Assembly: GCF_001421565.1 (NCBI RefSeq)
Contig: NZ_LMKQ01000001.1
Coordinates: 1,921,651-1,985,650, forward strand
Direction: 5' to 3'
Length of the DNA: 64,000 nucleotides
Origin: Agromyces sp. Leaf222
GTDB taxonomy: Bacteria > Actinomycetota > Actinomycetes > Actinomycetales > Microbacteriaceae
Positions 29,959 to 39,023 of this stretch are shown here, piece after piece. The notes beneath the pieces are model-generated. The model searched no databases. It saw nothing but the letters and a program-made list of their open reading frames with translations, and was not told the origin of the DNA. The translations under genes and the position numbers were made by a program. Numbering within the stretch: position 1 is the stretch's first letter; every line of letters starts with the position of its first letter.

Positions 29959-30441
29959 ATGGCACGGCACAGCGCTTCCGCGGCCCTGGCGATCGCCGGG
30001 GCCGCGTTGTTCGTGGCCGTGCTGACGGGCTGCACGGGGTCGCCGTCGCCGTCGCCGTCCCCTTCGACCGCTCGCCCGGTGCCGACCGGCGAGGCGACGA
30101 CCGCGCCGGTGGGGCTGCACCCCGACCTCCCGGCCGCCGAGAACCTCCCGTTCTTCGATCAGGTCAACCAGCAGGTCGTGGCGGCGAACGCGGCCGCCGG
30201 CGGGCGCGACTTCATCGACGCGCTGACGGCCGCCGGGTTCGACCGGGCGGCCATGCAGGTCACCTCCGATCAGACGACGCTCGGCGAACCGGCCGATTCG
30301 GTGCAGTTCTCGGTGCTCTTCAACGACGAGTGCCTCGTAGGGCAGTACGGCCCCAAGTCGGGCGGCTACCACGGCGCCGTCAAGCCCGGGCTCGGCACCG
30401 GCGGCTGTCTCATCGGGCAGACACGACCCATAGACTGGTAG
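29959..30441 (+). CDS. Small lipoprotein, DUF6993-like layout, function unknown
   Basis: A 160-aa exported protein. It has a signal peptide with lipobox LTGC (about 22-25), then a Ser/Pro linker (PSPSPSPST), then a compact domain with two cysteines (DECLVGQ and GGCLIGQ) that may form a disulfide. I do not recognise an assigned function; the family label is only a resemblance in layout. The ATG at 29959 is chosen because it gives a clean signal peptide; an upstream ATG at 29928 is in another frame. It ends 5 bp before ettA. Confidence 0.75.
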   Translation: MARHSASAALAIAGAALFVAVLTGCTGSPSPSPSPSTARPVPTGEATTAPVGLHPDLPAAENLPFFDQVNQQVVAANAAAGGRDFIDALTAAGFDRAAMQVTSDQTTLGEPADSVQFSVLFNDECLVGQYGPKSGGYHGAVKPGLGTGGCLIGQTRPIDW

Positions 30442-30446
30442 GCGAT

Positions 30447-32129
<1,683 letters not shown>

Positions 32130-32130
32130 C

Positions 32131-32607
32131 ATGCGCCTGCACGTGCCGACTCCGTTGCGTTGGGGAGATCTCGACGCATACGGGCACGTCAACAACGCCC
32201 GGATGCTGAGCCTCCTCGAGGAGGCTCGCATCCAGGCGTTCTGGGTGAGTGAATCGACGTCCGAGCACGCGGTCGGCGCATCGACTGCGGTTATCGACGC
32301 CACACCCGGTTCGAGCACGCTCTCGTTGATCGCCCGTCAAGAGGTCGAGTACCTCGCGCCGATCCCGTATCAGCGTCTGCCGCTCGACATCGAACTGTGG
32401 ATCGGCACCCTCGGCGGTGCCAGCCTCGACGTCTGCTACGAGGTGTACTCGCCCGTCGGGGTCGAGCCCAGGGTGCTCCACACGCGCGCGGCGACGACGA
32501 TCGTGCTGGTCGACGCGGAGTCCGAGCGTCCGCGGCGCATCACCTCGGTCGAGCGCGATGCGTGGACGCCGTATCTCGAGGCGCCCATCGAGTTCCGCCG
32601 CCGCTGA
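32131..32607 (+). CDS. Acyl-CoA thioesterase (4HBT hotdog fold)
   Basis: A 158-aa hotdog protein with the 4-hydroxybenzoyl-CoA thioesterase signature RWGDLDAYGHVNNARMLSLLEEAR at residues 10-33, where the Asp is the catalytic position. It likely hydrolyses acyl-CoA thioesters; the acyl chain is unknown. The ATG begins one base after the ettA stop (TGACATG), so the genes are probably coupled. A thioesterase-like gene near the ABC-F gene is also known from mycobacteria. Confidence 0.88.
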   Translation: MRLHVPTPLRWGDLDAYGHVNNARMLSLLEEARIQAFWVSESTSEHAVGASTAVIDATPGSSTLSLIARQEVEYLAPIPYQRLPLDIELWIGTLGGASLDVCYEVYSPVGVEPRVLHTRAATTIVLVDAESERPRRITSVERDAWTPYLEAPIEFRRR

Positions 32608-32642
32608 CCGCGAGCGCGCCGAGGGCGGCGAACCCCGCCGTT

Positions 32643-32662
32643 CGGGTCGACGCTCCGACCCG
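32643..32662. terminator. Hairpin between convergent thioesterase and DUF2231 genes
   Basis: Arms CGGGTCG (32643-32649) and CGACCCG (32656-32662) pair over 7 bp, and CCG/CGG outside extend it after a small internal loop. It can act for both converging genes. Confidence 0.5.
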
Positions 32663-32688
32663 TCGGCAGGGCGAGCCGGCGAGCCGGG

Positions 32689-33261
32689 TCAGTCCTCGAG
32701 CGGGGTCTCGCTGAACGAGCCCTCCCACACGGCGCGGCTGCCGGACTCGCCGATCAACACGACCGTCCAGATCGCACCGACGGCGACGCCGATCGCGACG
32801 AACGTCAGCACGATCGAGACGATGACGTTCGCGGTGCGACTCACGCCCACCGAGGCGCCGATGGGAGCGCCCGCTGCGGGGGGTGACGCGGCTGCATCCG
32901 CAGACGCGGAACGACGTCGGGCGACGAGGGTGACGACCTGCCAGGCGGCGACGAGCACGGCGACGCCGAGCACCGCCCACAGCCACGGCACGATGGTCTC
33001 TCCGATGGAGGTGTGCGCCTGGATCAGGGGAGCCGCGGGCACGCGCTCCTCGAGCCATTCACCGGCCTCGACCGTCACGAGGCCGAGCGGCACCAGCAGT
33101 GCGGCCGCGACGAGCGCCGGGATCCACAGCACCCGCCGCGCCGCCGGCCAGGCGGCGAGCACCACGAGCAGGACGGCGACCAGCGGGACCGCGATGACCA
33201 CGGCATGCACGAGCAGCACGTGCAGCGGCAGCCCCTGGAAGACGTAGTCGACGTCGCCCAT
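32689..33261 (-). CDS. DUF2231 family membrane protein
   Basis: A 190-aa protein with four hydrophobic segments (about 10-35, 45-62, 90-112 and 140-170) and the family opening FQGLPLHVLLVHAVVIAVPL, which carries a conserved His. DUF2231 proteins are often found beside redox proteins. Here the start codon lies one base after the stop of the Rieske lipoprotein gene, so a joint redox function at the membrane is likely, but nothing shows the electron partners. Confidence 0.82.
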   Translation of the reverse strand: MGDVDYVFQGLPLHVLLVHAVVIAVPLVAVLLVVLAAWPAARRVLWIPALVAAALLVPLGLVTVEAGEWLEERVPAAPLIQAHTSIGETIVPWLWAVLGVAVLVAAWQVVTLVARRRSASADAAASPPAAGAPIGASVGVSRTANVIVSIVLTFVAIGVAVGAIWTVVLIGESGSRAVWEGSFSETPLED

Positions 33262-33262
33262 G

Positions 33263-33760
33263 TCAGGAGGCCGCGACGATGCGGTCGCCCGAGACCGCCA
33301 CCTCGATCGGGCTCAGCGGGTCGATGGCGGGTCCATTCAGCACCTCGCCGGTCGCCGCGTCGAAGCGGGAGCCATGGCACGGGCAGTGGAACTCCGCGCC
33401 GGCGGCGGCCACGACGCATCCCTGATGCGTGCAGATCGCGCTGAAGGCGACGACCTGACCTGCGGTCGGCTGGGCCACGAGCGCGGGTCCGCCGTCGATC
33501 GTGGCGTCGATGCTGCCGCCGACCGGGACGTCGGCGAGGGCGGCGACGTCGTCTCCGGTGGCGGGCTCATCGGGTCCGGTCGACTCGGCGGGCGGCTCGT
33601 TCGTGACCTCGGGTGCACTCGACTCCGGTGCGGCCGGCGTCGTCGACGGCGACTGCGGCGAGGAGGGAGCGCAGCCCGCGAGCACGAGCGCGCCGCCGAA
33701 GGCGCCGGTCGCTCCGAGGGTGAGGATCGTGCGTCGGGCAGGTTGCGTGACATCCGCCAT
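33263..33760 (-). CDS. Tat-exported Rieske [2Fe-2S] lipoprotein
   Basis: A 165-aa protein. The N-terminus combines a twin-arginine motif (ARRTILTLG, about 9-17) with a lipobox (VLAGC, about 26-30), so the folded cluster protein is probably exported by Tat and lipid-anchored. A Ser/Pro/Glu linker follows. The Rieske ligands are intact: CTHQGC and CPCHGS (about 110-130). The ATG at 33760 follows ACGAGGAGACCTC. It is upstream of, and probably coupled to, the DUF2231 gene. It is too small to be the bc1 complex QcrA, which has three membrane helices. Confidence 0.88.
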   Translation of the reverse strand: MADVTQPARRTILTLGATGAFGGALVLAGCAPSSPQSPSTTPAAPESSAPEVTNEPPAESTGPDEPATGDDVAALADVPVGGSIDATIDGGPALVAQPTAGQVVAFSAICTHQGCVVAAAGAEFHCPCHGSRFDAATGEVLNGPAIDPLSPIEVAVSGDRIVAAS

Positions 33761-33903
33761 GAGGTCTCCTCGTTCGCTCCACGTCGCGCGAGCATCGCGC
33801 TCCAGCCATTGTGGAACGGAACGGCGTCGTATGCGAGGGGCGCCACGCAGGGGATCGGGGGATCCGCGGCGGGGGCGACGGCGAGCGGTGATCGCGCGCG
33901 GGC

Positions 33904-34776
33904 TCAGTGCGCGCCTGGCGCCCGCACCATGCCCTCTTGCGCGACGCTGGCCACGAGCACGCCCTCGCGCGTGTAGATGCGGCCGATCGCGAGGCCGCGC
34001 CCGCCCTGCGCCGACGGGGACTCCTGCACGTAGAGCAGCCACTCGTCGACCCGGGCGTCGCGGTGCCACCACATCGCGTGGTCGAGGCTCGCGACCCGGA
34101 GGCCGGGGGTCGCCCACGGCACCCCGTGGGCGCGCAGCACGGGCTCGAGGATCGAGTAGTCGCTGGCGTACGCGAGGGCCGCGCGATGCTGCTTCGGGTC
34201 GTCGGGCAGGCGGCCGACCGCGCGCATCCACACGGCCTGGCGCGGCACCTTCTCACCCTCGACGCTGAGGTAGATCGGCGACGGGATGTGCCGCACGTCG
34301 AAGGCGCGCTCCGAGGCCCAGAACTGCGCCATGGCGTGGTCGAGGTGGCCGATGAGGTCGGCCGTCGAGGGCAGCGACTCGGGGTCGGGCAGATCGGTCG
34401 GCATGTCGACCTGGTGCTCGACGCCCTCGTCTTCGGTCTGGAACGACGCGATGAGCGAGAGGATCGGCTCGCCCTTCTGGTAGGCGTGCGTGCGGCGCGT
34501 CGAGAATGACCGGCCGTCGTGCAGGCGATCGACCGAGAACGTGATCGGGTGGTCGACGTCGCCTGGGCGCAGGAAGTACCCGTGCATCGAGTGCAGCACG
34601 CGCGCCTCGCCGACGGTGTGCATGGCCGCGATGAGCGACTGCGCGAGCACCTGCCCGCCGAAGACGCGGCCGAGCGGCATCCACTGCGACGGTCCGGTGA
34701 AGATGTCCTCGGTGGTGCGAGCACCCGTGTTCGTGAGTCGAAGGGTGCTCAGCAGGCCGTCGATGGGTCCGTTCAT
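33904..34776 (-). CDS. tesB: Acyl-CoA thioesterase II (TesB)
   Basis: A 290-aa double-hotdog thioesterase that hydrolyses medium- and long-chain acyl-CoA. Seen: RVFGGQVLAQSLIAA (about 37-51), HSMHGYFLRPGD (about 62-73), and in the second half DYSILEPVLRAHG and LDHAMWWHRD with the catalytic Asp/His region. Length matches the family (about 285). The ATG at 34776 follows GGAGAC. It is divergent from the unknown 34869 gene. Confidence 0.93.
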   Translation of the reverse strand: MNGPIDGLLSTLRLTNTGARTTEDIFTGPSQWMPLGRVFGGQVLAQSLIAAMHTVGEARVLHSMHGYFLRPGDVDHPITFSVDRLHDGRSFSTRRTHAYQKGEPILSLIASFQTEDEGVEHQVDMPTDLPDPESLPSTADLIGHLDHAMAQFWASERAFDVRHIPSPIYLSVEGEKVPRQAVWMRAVGRLPDDPKQHRAALAYASDYSILEPVLRAHGVPWATPGLRVASLDHAMWWHRDARVDEWLLYVQESPSAQGGRGLAIGRIYTREGVLVASVAQEGMVRAPGAH

Positions 34777-34868
34777 GATGTCTCCGATGTCGCTCGAACG
34801 CGGGCCGCGACATCCGACGGGTGCATTCGAACCGCAGGCGGGCGCGCAATTGGTAGTTTAGACAGCAG

Positions 34869-35549
34869 ATGGTCTCTCAATTCACGCTTGCCGACAGCCT
34901 CTCGCTCGGCGACCTGCACACCTACCTGCAACGCGCGGGCCGGGTCGAAGACGGGTCGGTACGACTCATCGCCGGCTCCGGCATCCTCGCGGTGTACACG
35001 GCGATCCTGTATCCCCGCGGCATCCTCGACGAGAGCCCGACGGTCCTCGGCCTCCGCACGTTCTCGCTCGTCGACACCGAAGACTTCGACTCGGTCGTGC
35101 CGATGCGCTCGCTCGTGGACCGCATCGTGCGCGCGCGCGGCGATCTCGGCGAGGACGACGAGTCGCGACCGGTCACGATGTCGCGCCCGCCCGAGGTCAA
35201 CACGGTCACGTGGGCGGGCATCTCCCCGCCCCGCGGCGGTTGGCGCGCCCTCGGCGAGACGGATGCCGCGACGCTCGAATCGGCGGCGCGCGCCGGCATC
35301 GACGAGGTCGCCGCGGCGATCCCGGCCGGCACGGGCGAGCAGCTCGTGCAGCGGGTGCGCTCCGAGGTGTGGGGTCGCGGCGTCGAGGGCGTCGAGTACA
35401 TTCCGACGGGGGCGGCCTTCGCGGCGTTCAGCCTGGGGTTCCTCGGCGAAGACGAGGTGCGCCTGTTCGAGACCGGCCCGTGGACCCGGCTCAGCTCGCG
35501 ACGCGGACACGTGCTCGTGCGCCGCAAGCCCTGGACGCTCAAGGCCTAG
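34869..35549 (+). CDS. Conserved-looking protein of unknown function
   Basis: A 226-aa soluble protein without signal peptide or membrane segment. It opens with SQFTLADSLSLGDLHTYLQRAGRVEDGSVRLIA and contains LRTFSLVDTEDFDSVVPMRSLVDR and a C-terminal RLSSRRGHVLVRRKPW. I know similar uncharacterised proteins only as actinobacterial hypotheticals. The ATG at 34869 lacks a ribosome site; TAGTTT (34854-34859) upstream may be its -10 box. It shares a divergent control region with tesB and converges on an FAD dehydrogenase gene across a strong hairpin. Confidence 0.75.
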   Translation: MVSQFTLADSLSLGDLHTYLQRAGRVEDGSVRLIAGSGILAVYTAILYPRGILDESPTVLGLRTFSLVDTEDFDSVVPMRSLVDRIVRARGDLGEDDESRPVTMSRPPEVNTVTWAGISPPRGGWRALGETDAATLESAARAGIDEVAAAIPAGTGEQLVQRVRSEVWGRGVEGVEYIPTGAAFAAFSLGFLGEDEVRLFETGPWTRLSSRRGHVLVRRKPWTLKA

Positions 35550-35608
35550 CCGCAGCCGCACCGCCGCAGCGGTCGTCGTTCGCGCAACGGCAGCCGGCAC
35601 GACCCGAT

Positions 35609-35652
35609 CGCCGGCGGCCGGCCCGCGCATGCGCGCGAGCCGGCCGCCGGCG
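35609..35652. terminator. Bidirectional 14-bp hairpin terminator
   Basis: Perfect 14-bp arms (35609-35622 and 35639-35652; CGCCGGCGGCCGGC and its complement) enclose a 16-nt loop that is itself palindromic (GCGCATGCGC). It lies between two converging genes. Confidence 0.75.
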
Positions 35653-35661
35653 GGTGCGAGG

Positions 35662-37353
35662 TCAGCCCCGAGCGACCGCGCGCCCGGCCGTGCGACCCGT
35701 GAAGAGGCATCCGCCGAGGAACGTGCCCTCGAGGGCCCGGTAGCCGTGCACGCCGCCACCGCCGAAGCCCGCCGCCTCGCCGACCGCGTAGAGCCCGGGC
35801 ACGGGCGTGCCCTCGGCGTCGAGCGCCTGCGCGTCGAGGTTCGTCTGGATGCCGCCGAGGCTCTTGCGCGTCAGGATGTGCAGCTTCACCGCGATCAGCG
35901 GTCCGGCCTTCGGGTCGAGGATGCGGTGCGGCGTCGCCACGCGGATGAGCTTGTCACCGCGGTACTTGCGCGCCCCGCGCACGGCGGTCAGCTGCAGGTC
36001 CTTCGAGAACTCGTTGTCGACCTCGCGGTCGCGCGCGACGATCTCGCGCTCGACGTTCGCGGTGTCGAGCTCGACCTCGGGGGAGAGCGCGCGCATGCCC
36101 TCGAGCAGCTCGTCGAGCGTGTCGGCCACGACGAAGTCCGCGCCGTGCTCCTTGAACGCCTCGACCGGGCCGGTCGCCCCCGAGCCGAGCCGCTCGGCCA
36201 GCAGCTTGAAGTCCTTGCCGGTGAGATCGGGATTCTGCTCGCTGCCGGAGAGCGCGAACTCCTTCTCGATGATCTTCTGCGTCAGCACGAACCAGGTGTG
36301 CTCGTGCCCGGTCGTCTGGATGTGCTCGAGCGTGCCGAGGGTATCGAATCCGGGGAACAGCGGCACCGGCATCCGCTTGCCCGACGCGTCGAACCAGAGC
36401 GACGACGGGCCGGGCAGGATGCGGATGCCGTGCATGGGCCAGATCGGATCCCAGTTCGTGATGCCCTCGGTGTAGTGCCACATGCGGTCGCCGTTGACGA
36501 GGCGCGCGCCGGCCTGCTCGGAGATGCCGAGCATGCGGCCGTCGACGTGGGCGGGAACTCCCGAGAGCATGTGCTCGGGCGGGGTGCCGAGGCGCTCGGG
36601 CCACGCCTGGCGCACGAGGTCGTGGTTGCCGCCGATGCCGCCCGAGGCGACGATCACGGCCGGCGCTCGGAGGTCGAACTCGCCGACGACGTCGCGGTTG
36701 CTCGACTCGCCTCGCCCCGCGGCATCCGGAGCCAGGATCGCACCGCGCACGCCGACGACCGCACCGCCCTCGACGATGAGCTCGTCGACGCGGTGCCGAT
36801 GCTTGAACTCGACGAGCCCGGCCGCCTCGCCGGCCTTCACCCGTGCGATGAACGGCGCGAGCACGCCGGGGCCGGTGCCCCACGTGATGTGGAAGCGCGG
36901 CACCGAGTTGCCGTGGCCGATGGCGTTGTAACCGCCGCGCTCGGCCCATCCGACGATCGGGAAGAACCGGACGCCCTTCTGGTGCAGCCAGGCGCGCTTC
37001 TCGCCGGCGGCGAAGTCGAGATACGCGTCGGCCCACTTGCGGCCCCACTCGTCTTCGTCGCGGTCGAAGCCGGCCGTGCCGTCCCAGTCCTGTCGGGCGA
37101 GGTCGAGCGAGTCCCTGACGCCCATGCGACGCTGCTCGGGCGAGTCGATGAGGAACAGGCCGCCGAAGGACCAGTGCGCCTGCCCCCCGAGGCTGGCCTC
37201 GGGCTCCTGGTCGACGATGAGCACGCGTTTGCCCGCATCGACGAGCTCGGCGGCGGCCACGAGGCCGGACAGGCCCGCTCCGACGACGATCGCGGCGGGT
37301 TCGGGGCGCGCGGTGGGGGATGCGGGCACAGGGGACTCCTTCGTCTCACTCAC
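35662..37353 (-). CDS. FAD-binding dehydrogenase (flavoprotein, fumarate reductase/ketosteroid dehydrogenase family)
   Basis: A 563-aa protein with the FAD-binding Rossmann motif IVVGAGLSGLVAAAELVDAG (about 22-41) followed by a GGQAHWSFGGL segment, and a C-terminal FAD motif GLYAVGEAAGFGGGGVHGYRALEGTFLGGCLF (about 520-550). It is of the FAD_binding_2 group (fumarate reductase, 3-ketosteroid dehydrogenase). It is often annotated just as FAD-binding dehydrogenase in actinobacteria; no steroid genes are nearby, so the substrate is open. GTG start at 37353; no clear ribosome site. Confidence 0.85.
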   Translation of the reverse strand: MSETKESPVPASPTARPEPAAIVVGAGLSGLVAAAELVDAGKRVLIVDQEPEASLGGQAHWSFGGLFLIDSPEQRRMGVRDSLDLARQDWDGTAGFDRDEDEWGRKWADAYLDFAAGEKRAWLHQKGVRFFPIVGWAERGGYNAIGHGNSVPRFHITWGTGPGVLAPFIARVKAGEAAGLVEFKHRHRVDELIVEGGAVVGVRGAILAPDAAGRGESSNRDVVGEFDLRAPAVIVASGGIGGNHDLVRQAWPERLGTPPEHMLSGVPAHVDGRMLGISEQAGARLVNGDRMWHYTEGITNWDPIWPMHGIRILPGPSSLWFDASGKRMPVPLFPGFDTLGTLEHIQTTGHEHTWFVLTQKIIEKEFALSGSEQNPDLTGKDFKLLAERLGSGATGPVEAFKEHGADFVVADTLDELLEGMRALSPEVELDTANVEREIVARDREVDNEFSKDLQLTAVRGARKYRGDKLIRVATPHRILDPKAGPLIAVKLHILTRKSLGGIQTNLDAQALDAEGTPVPGLYAVGEAAGFGGGGVHGYRALEGTFLGGCLFTGRTAGRAVARG

Positions 37354-37380
37354 GTGCGGCTCGGGTCGCCGAGGGCCGGG

Positions 37381-37857
37381 TCACTCCTCGAACGTGTTCA
37401 CCATCGCGAACGCCGCACGCTGAAGATAATCCCACAGAGTCTCCTCGGCGAGTGGCGGAAGCTCGAGCGCATCGACGGCGGTGCGCATGTGCGCCAGCCA
37501 GCGGTCGCGCGCATCGGGGTTCACCTTGAACCCTGCGTGCCGCATGCGCAGCCTGGGGTGACCGCGCTGCTCGCTGTACGTGCCGGGCCCGCCCCAGTAC
37601 TGCTCGAGGAACAGCAGGAGGCGCTCCTCGGCCGGGCCGAGGTCCTCCTCGGGGTACATCGGGCGCAGCACGGGGTCGTCGGCGACGCCCCGGTAGAACT
37701 CGTGCACGAGGCGTTCGAACGTCGGGCGCCCGCCCACCGTCTCGTAGAACGAGGCGCCGAGCGCAGAGCCGTGCTCGCTGCCCCGCAGGGGGACGGAGGC
37801 CGGCGGCACGGTGGAGAGGGGGACGGATGCCGGTGGCTCGTATCGTTCGTCGGTCAC
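37381..37857 (-). CDS. glbO: Group II truncated haemoglobin (TrHbO type)
   Basis: A 158-aa haem protein. The globin part starts near residue 37 (FYETVGGRPTFERLVHEFYRGVADDPVLRPMYPE); the proximal His is His107 in MRHAGF and the group-II Trp is in RDRWLAHM (Trp120). The first 30 residues are an unusual Pro/Ser/Val extension with a repeated PPASVPL. Group II forms bind O2 tightly and are linked to redox protection. The GTG start overlaps the mscS stop by 4 bp, so it is coupled to mscS. Confidence 0.92.
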   Translation of the reverse strand: MTDERYEPPASVPLSTVPPASVPLRGSEHGSALGASFYETVGGRPTFERLVHEFYRGVADDPVLRPMYPEEDLGPAEERLLLFLEQYWGGPGTYSEQRGHPRLRMRHAGFKVNPDARDRWLAHMRTAVDALELPPLAEETLWDYLQRAAFAMVNTFEE

Positions 37858-38936
37858 GGGGTCGCTCCGGGGGTCGGCGGGTCGGTGGGGGTGCTCGGCG
37901 GCTTCGGTGCGGCCTTGGCGCGCTGGGCCTTCTTGGCCTTGGCCGTGGATGCCTTCACGGCCTCGTTGGTGAGGACCGCACTCGGGGCGGTCTTCGGCGG
38001 CTTCGCACCCTTCACCCGGGTCGCGCCGTCGAAGCCCGCAAGCACCACCGAGTTGAGGCTCGGCATCTTCACACCCATCTCGTCGACCGCGTGCTTGAGC
38101 CGCATGCGGAGTTCACGCGCGATGTCGTCCTTCGACGAGGTGCGGACCTTCATGACGACGCGGATCACCATGGCGTCGTCGGAGATCGATTCGAGACCCC
38201 AGACCTCGGGACGCTCCAGTACGCGCGATCGCCACTTGCTCCCGTGCGCCATCTCGCTCGCGGTGTTCAGCAGTTGCGCCTCGACGGCGTCGATGTCGGC
38301 GTCGTAGGGCACCGCGAGGTCGACGATGACGCGCGCCCAGCCCTGCGACATGTTGCCGACGCGCAGGATCTCGCCATTGCGCACGAACCACAGCGTGCCG
38401 TTGACGTCGCGCACCTTCGTGATGCGGATCTGCACCTCCTCGACGATGCCGGTCGCGGGCCCGAGGTCGACGACGTCGCCGACGCCCAGCTGGTCCTCGA
38501 CGACCATGAAGAGACCGTTGAGCACGTCCTTCACGATGTTCTGCGCGCCGAAACCGAGTCCGGCGCCGATCGCGGCCGACAGCAGGGCGAACGAGCCGAG
38601 GACGTCGGCACTGATGGCGTTCACCACGAGCAGTGTCGTGATGATGAAGAGCGTGACGTTGATGACGTTGCGGAAGACGGAACCCAGCGTGCGGGTGCGC
38701 TGCACCACGCGGACGGCGGCGAGCGGCGAGGCCTGCAGCGCCTGAGTGTCGGTGACGTCCTGCTTGCGCTTGACCCCGGTGACGATCTGGTCGACGACCC
38801 GGTCGATCACGCTGAGCAGCACCCATCGCACGAGGAGGGCGATGGAGACGATCACCACGACCTCGATCACGTTCCCGAGGAAGTCAGGCCAGGTGACGTT
38901 CCACCACTCGATGAAGGTCGTCCAGACATCGGTCAT
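37854..38936 (-). CDS. Small-conductance mechanosensitive channel (MscS family)
   Basis: A 360-aa membrane channel that releases solutes under hypo-osmotic stress. Three hydrophobic segments (about 18-40, 85-105, 108-135) lead into the pore helix and the beta domain (GLFMVVEDQLGVGDVVDLGPATGIVEEVQIRITKVRDVNGTLWFVRNGEI, which is the MscS signature). The C-terminal 40 residues are Ala/Lys/Pro-rich. The ATG at 38936 follows GCGGAGGCGAC. It is upstream of, and coupled to, the haemoglobin gene. Confidence 0.9.
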   Translation of the reverse strand: MTDVWTTFIEWWNVTWPDFLGNVIEVVVIVSIALLVRWVLLSVIDRVVDQIVTGVKRKQDVTDTQALQASPLAAVRVVQRTRTLGSVFRNVINVTLFIITTLLVVNAISADVLGSFALLSAAIGAGLGFGAQNIVKDVLNGLFMVVEDQLGVGDVVDLGPATGIVEEVQIRITKVRDVNGTLWFVRNGEILRVGNMSQGWARVIVDLAVPYDADIDAVEAQLLNTASEMAHGSKWRSRVLERPEVWGLESISDDAMVIRVVMKVRTSSKDDIARELRMRLKHAVDEMGVKMPSLNSVVLAGFDGATRVKGAKPPKTAPSAVLTNEAVKASTAKAKKAQRAKAAPKPPSTPTDPPTPGATP

Positions 38937-39023
38937 GCGGTCGCCTCCGCTCGCGGGTCGGTTCGGGTAGGGGTCGGCGTCGGATCCAACATCGAAGCGA
39001 GTCTACTGAGACCCGTTTGGGAG

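Noticed and set aside
34519..38307. A 1262-codon open frame on the plus strand
   Set aside because: It runs antisense to the tesB end, the FAD dehydrogenase, haemoglobin and mscS genes, which all have clear motifs. Its translation is Arg/Ala-rich without domains; long antisense frames are expected at this G+C content.
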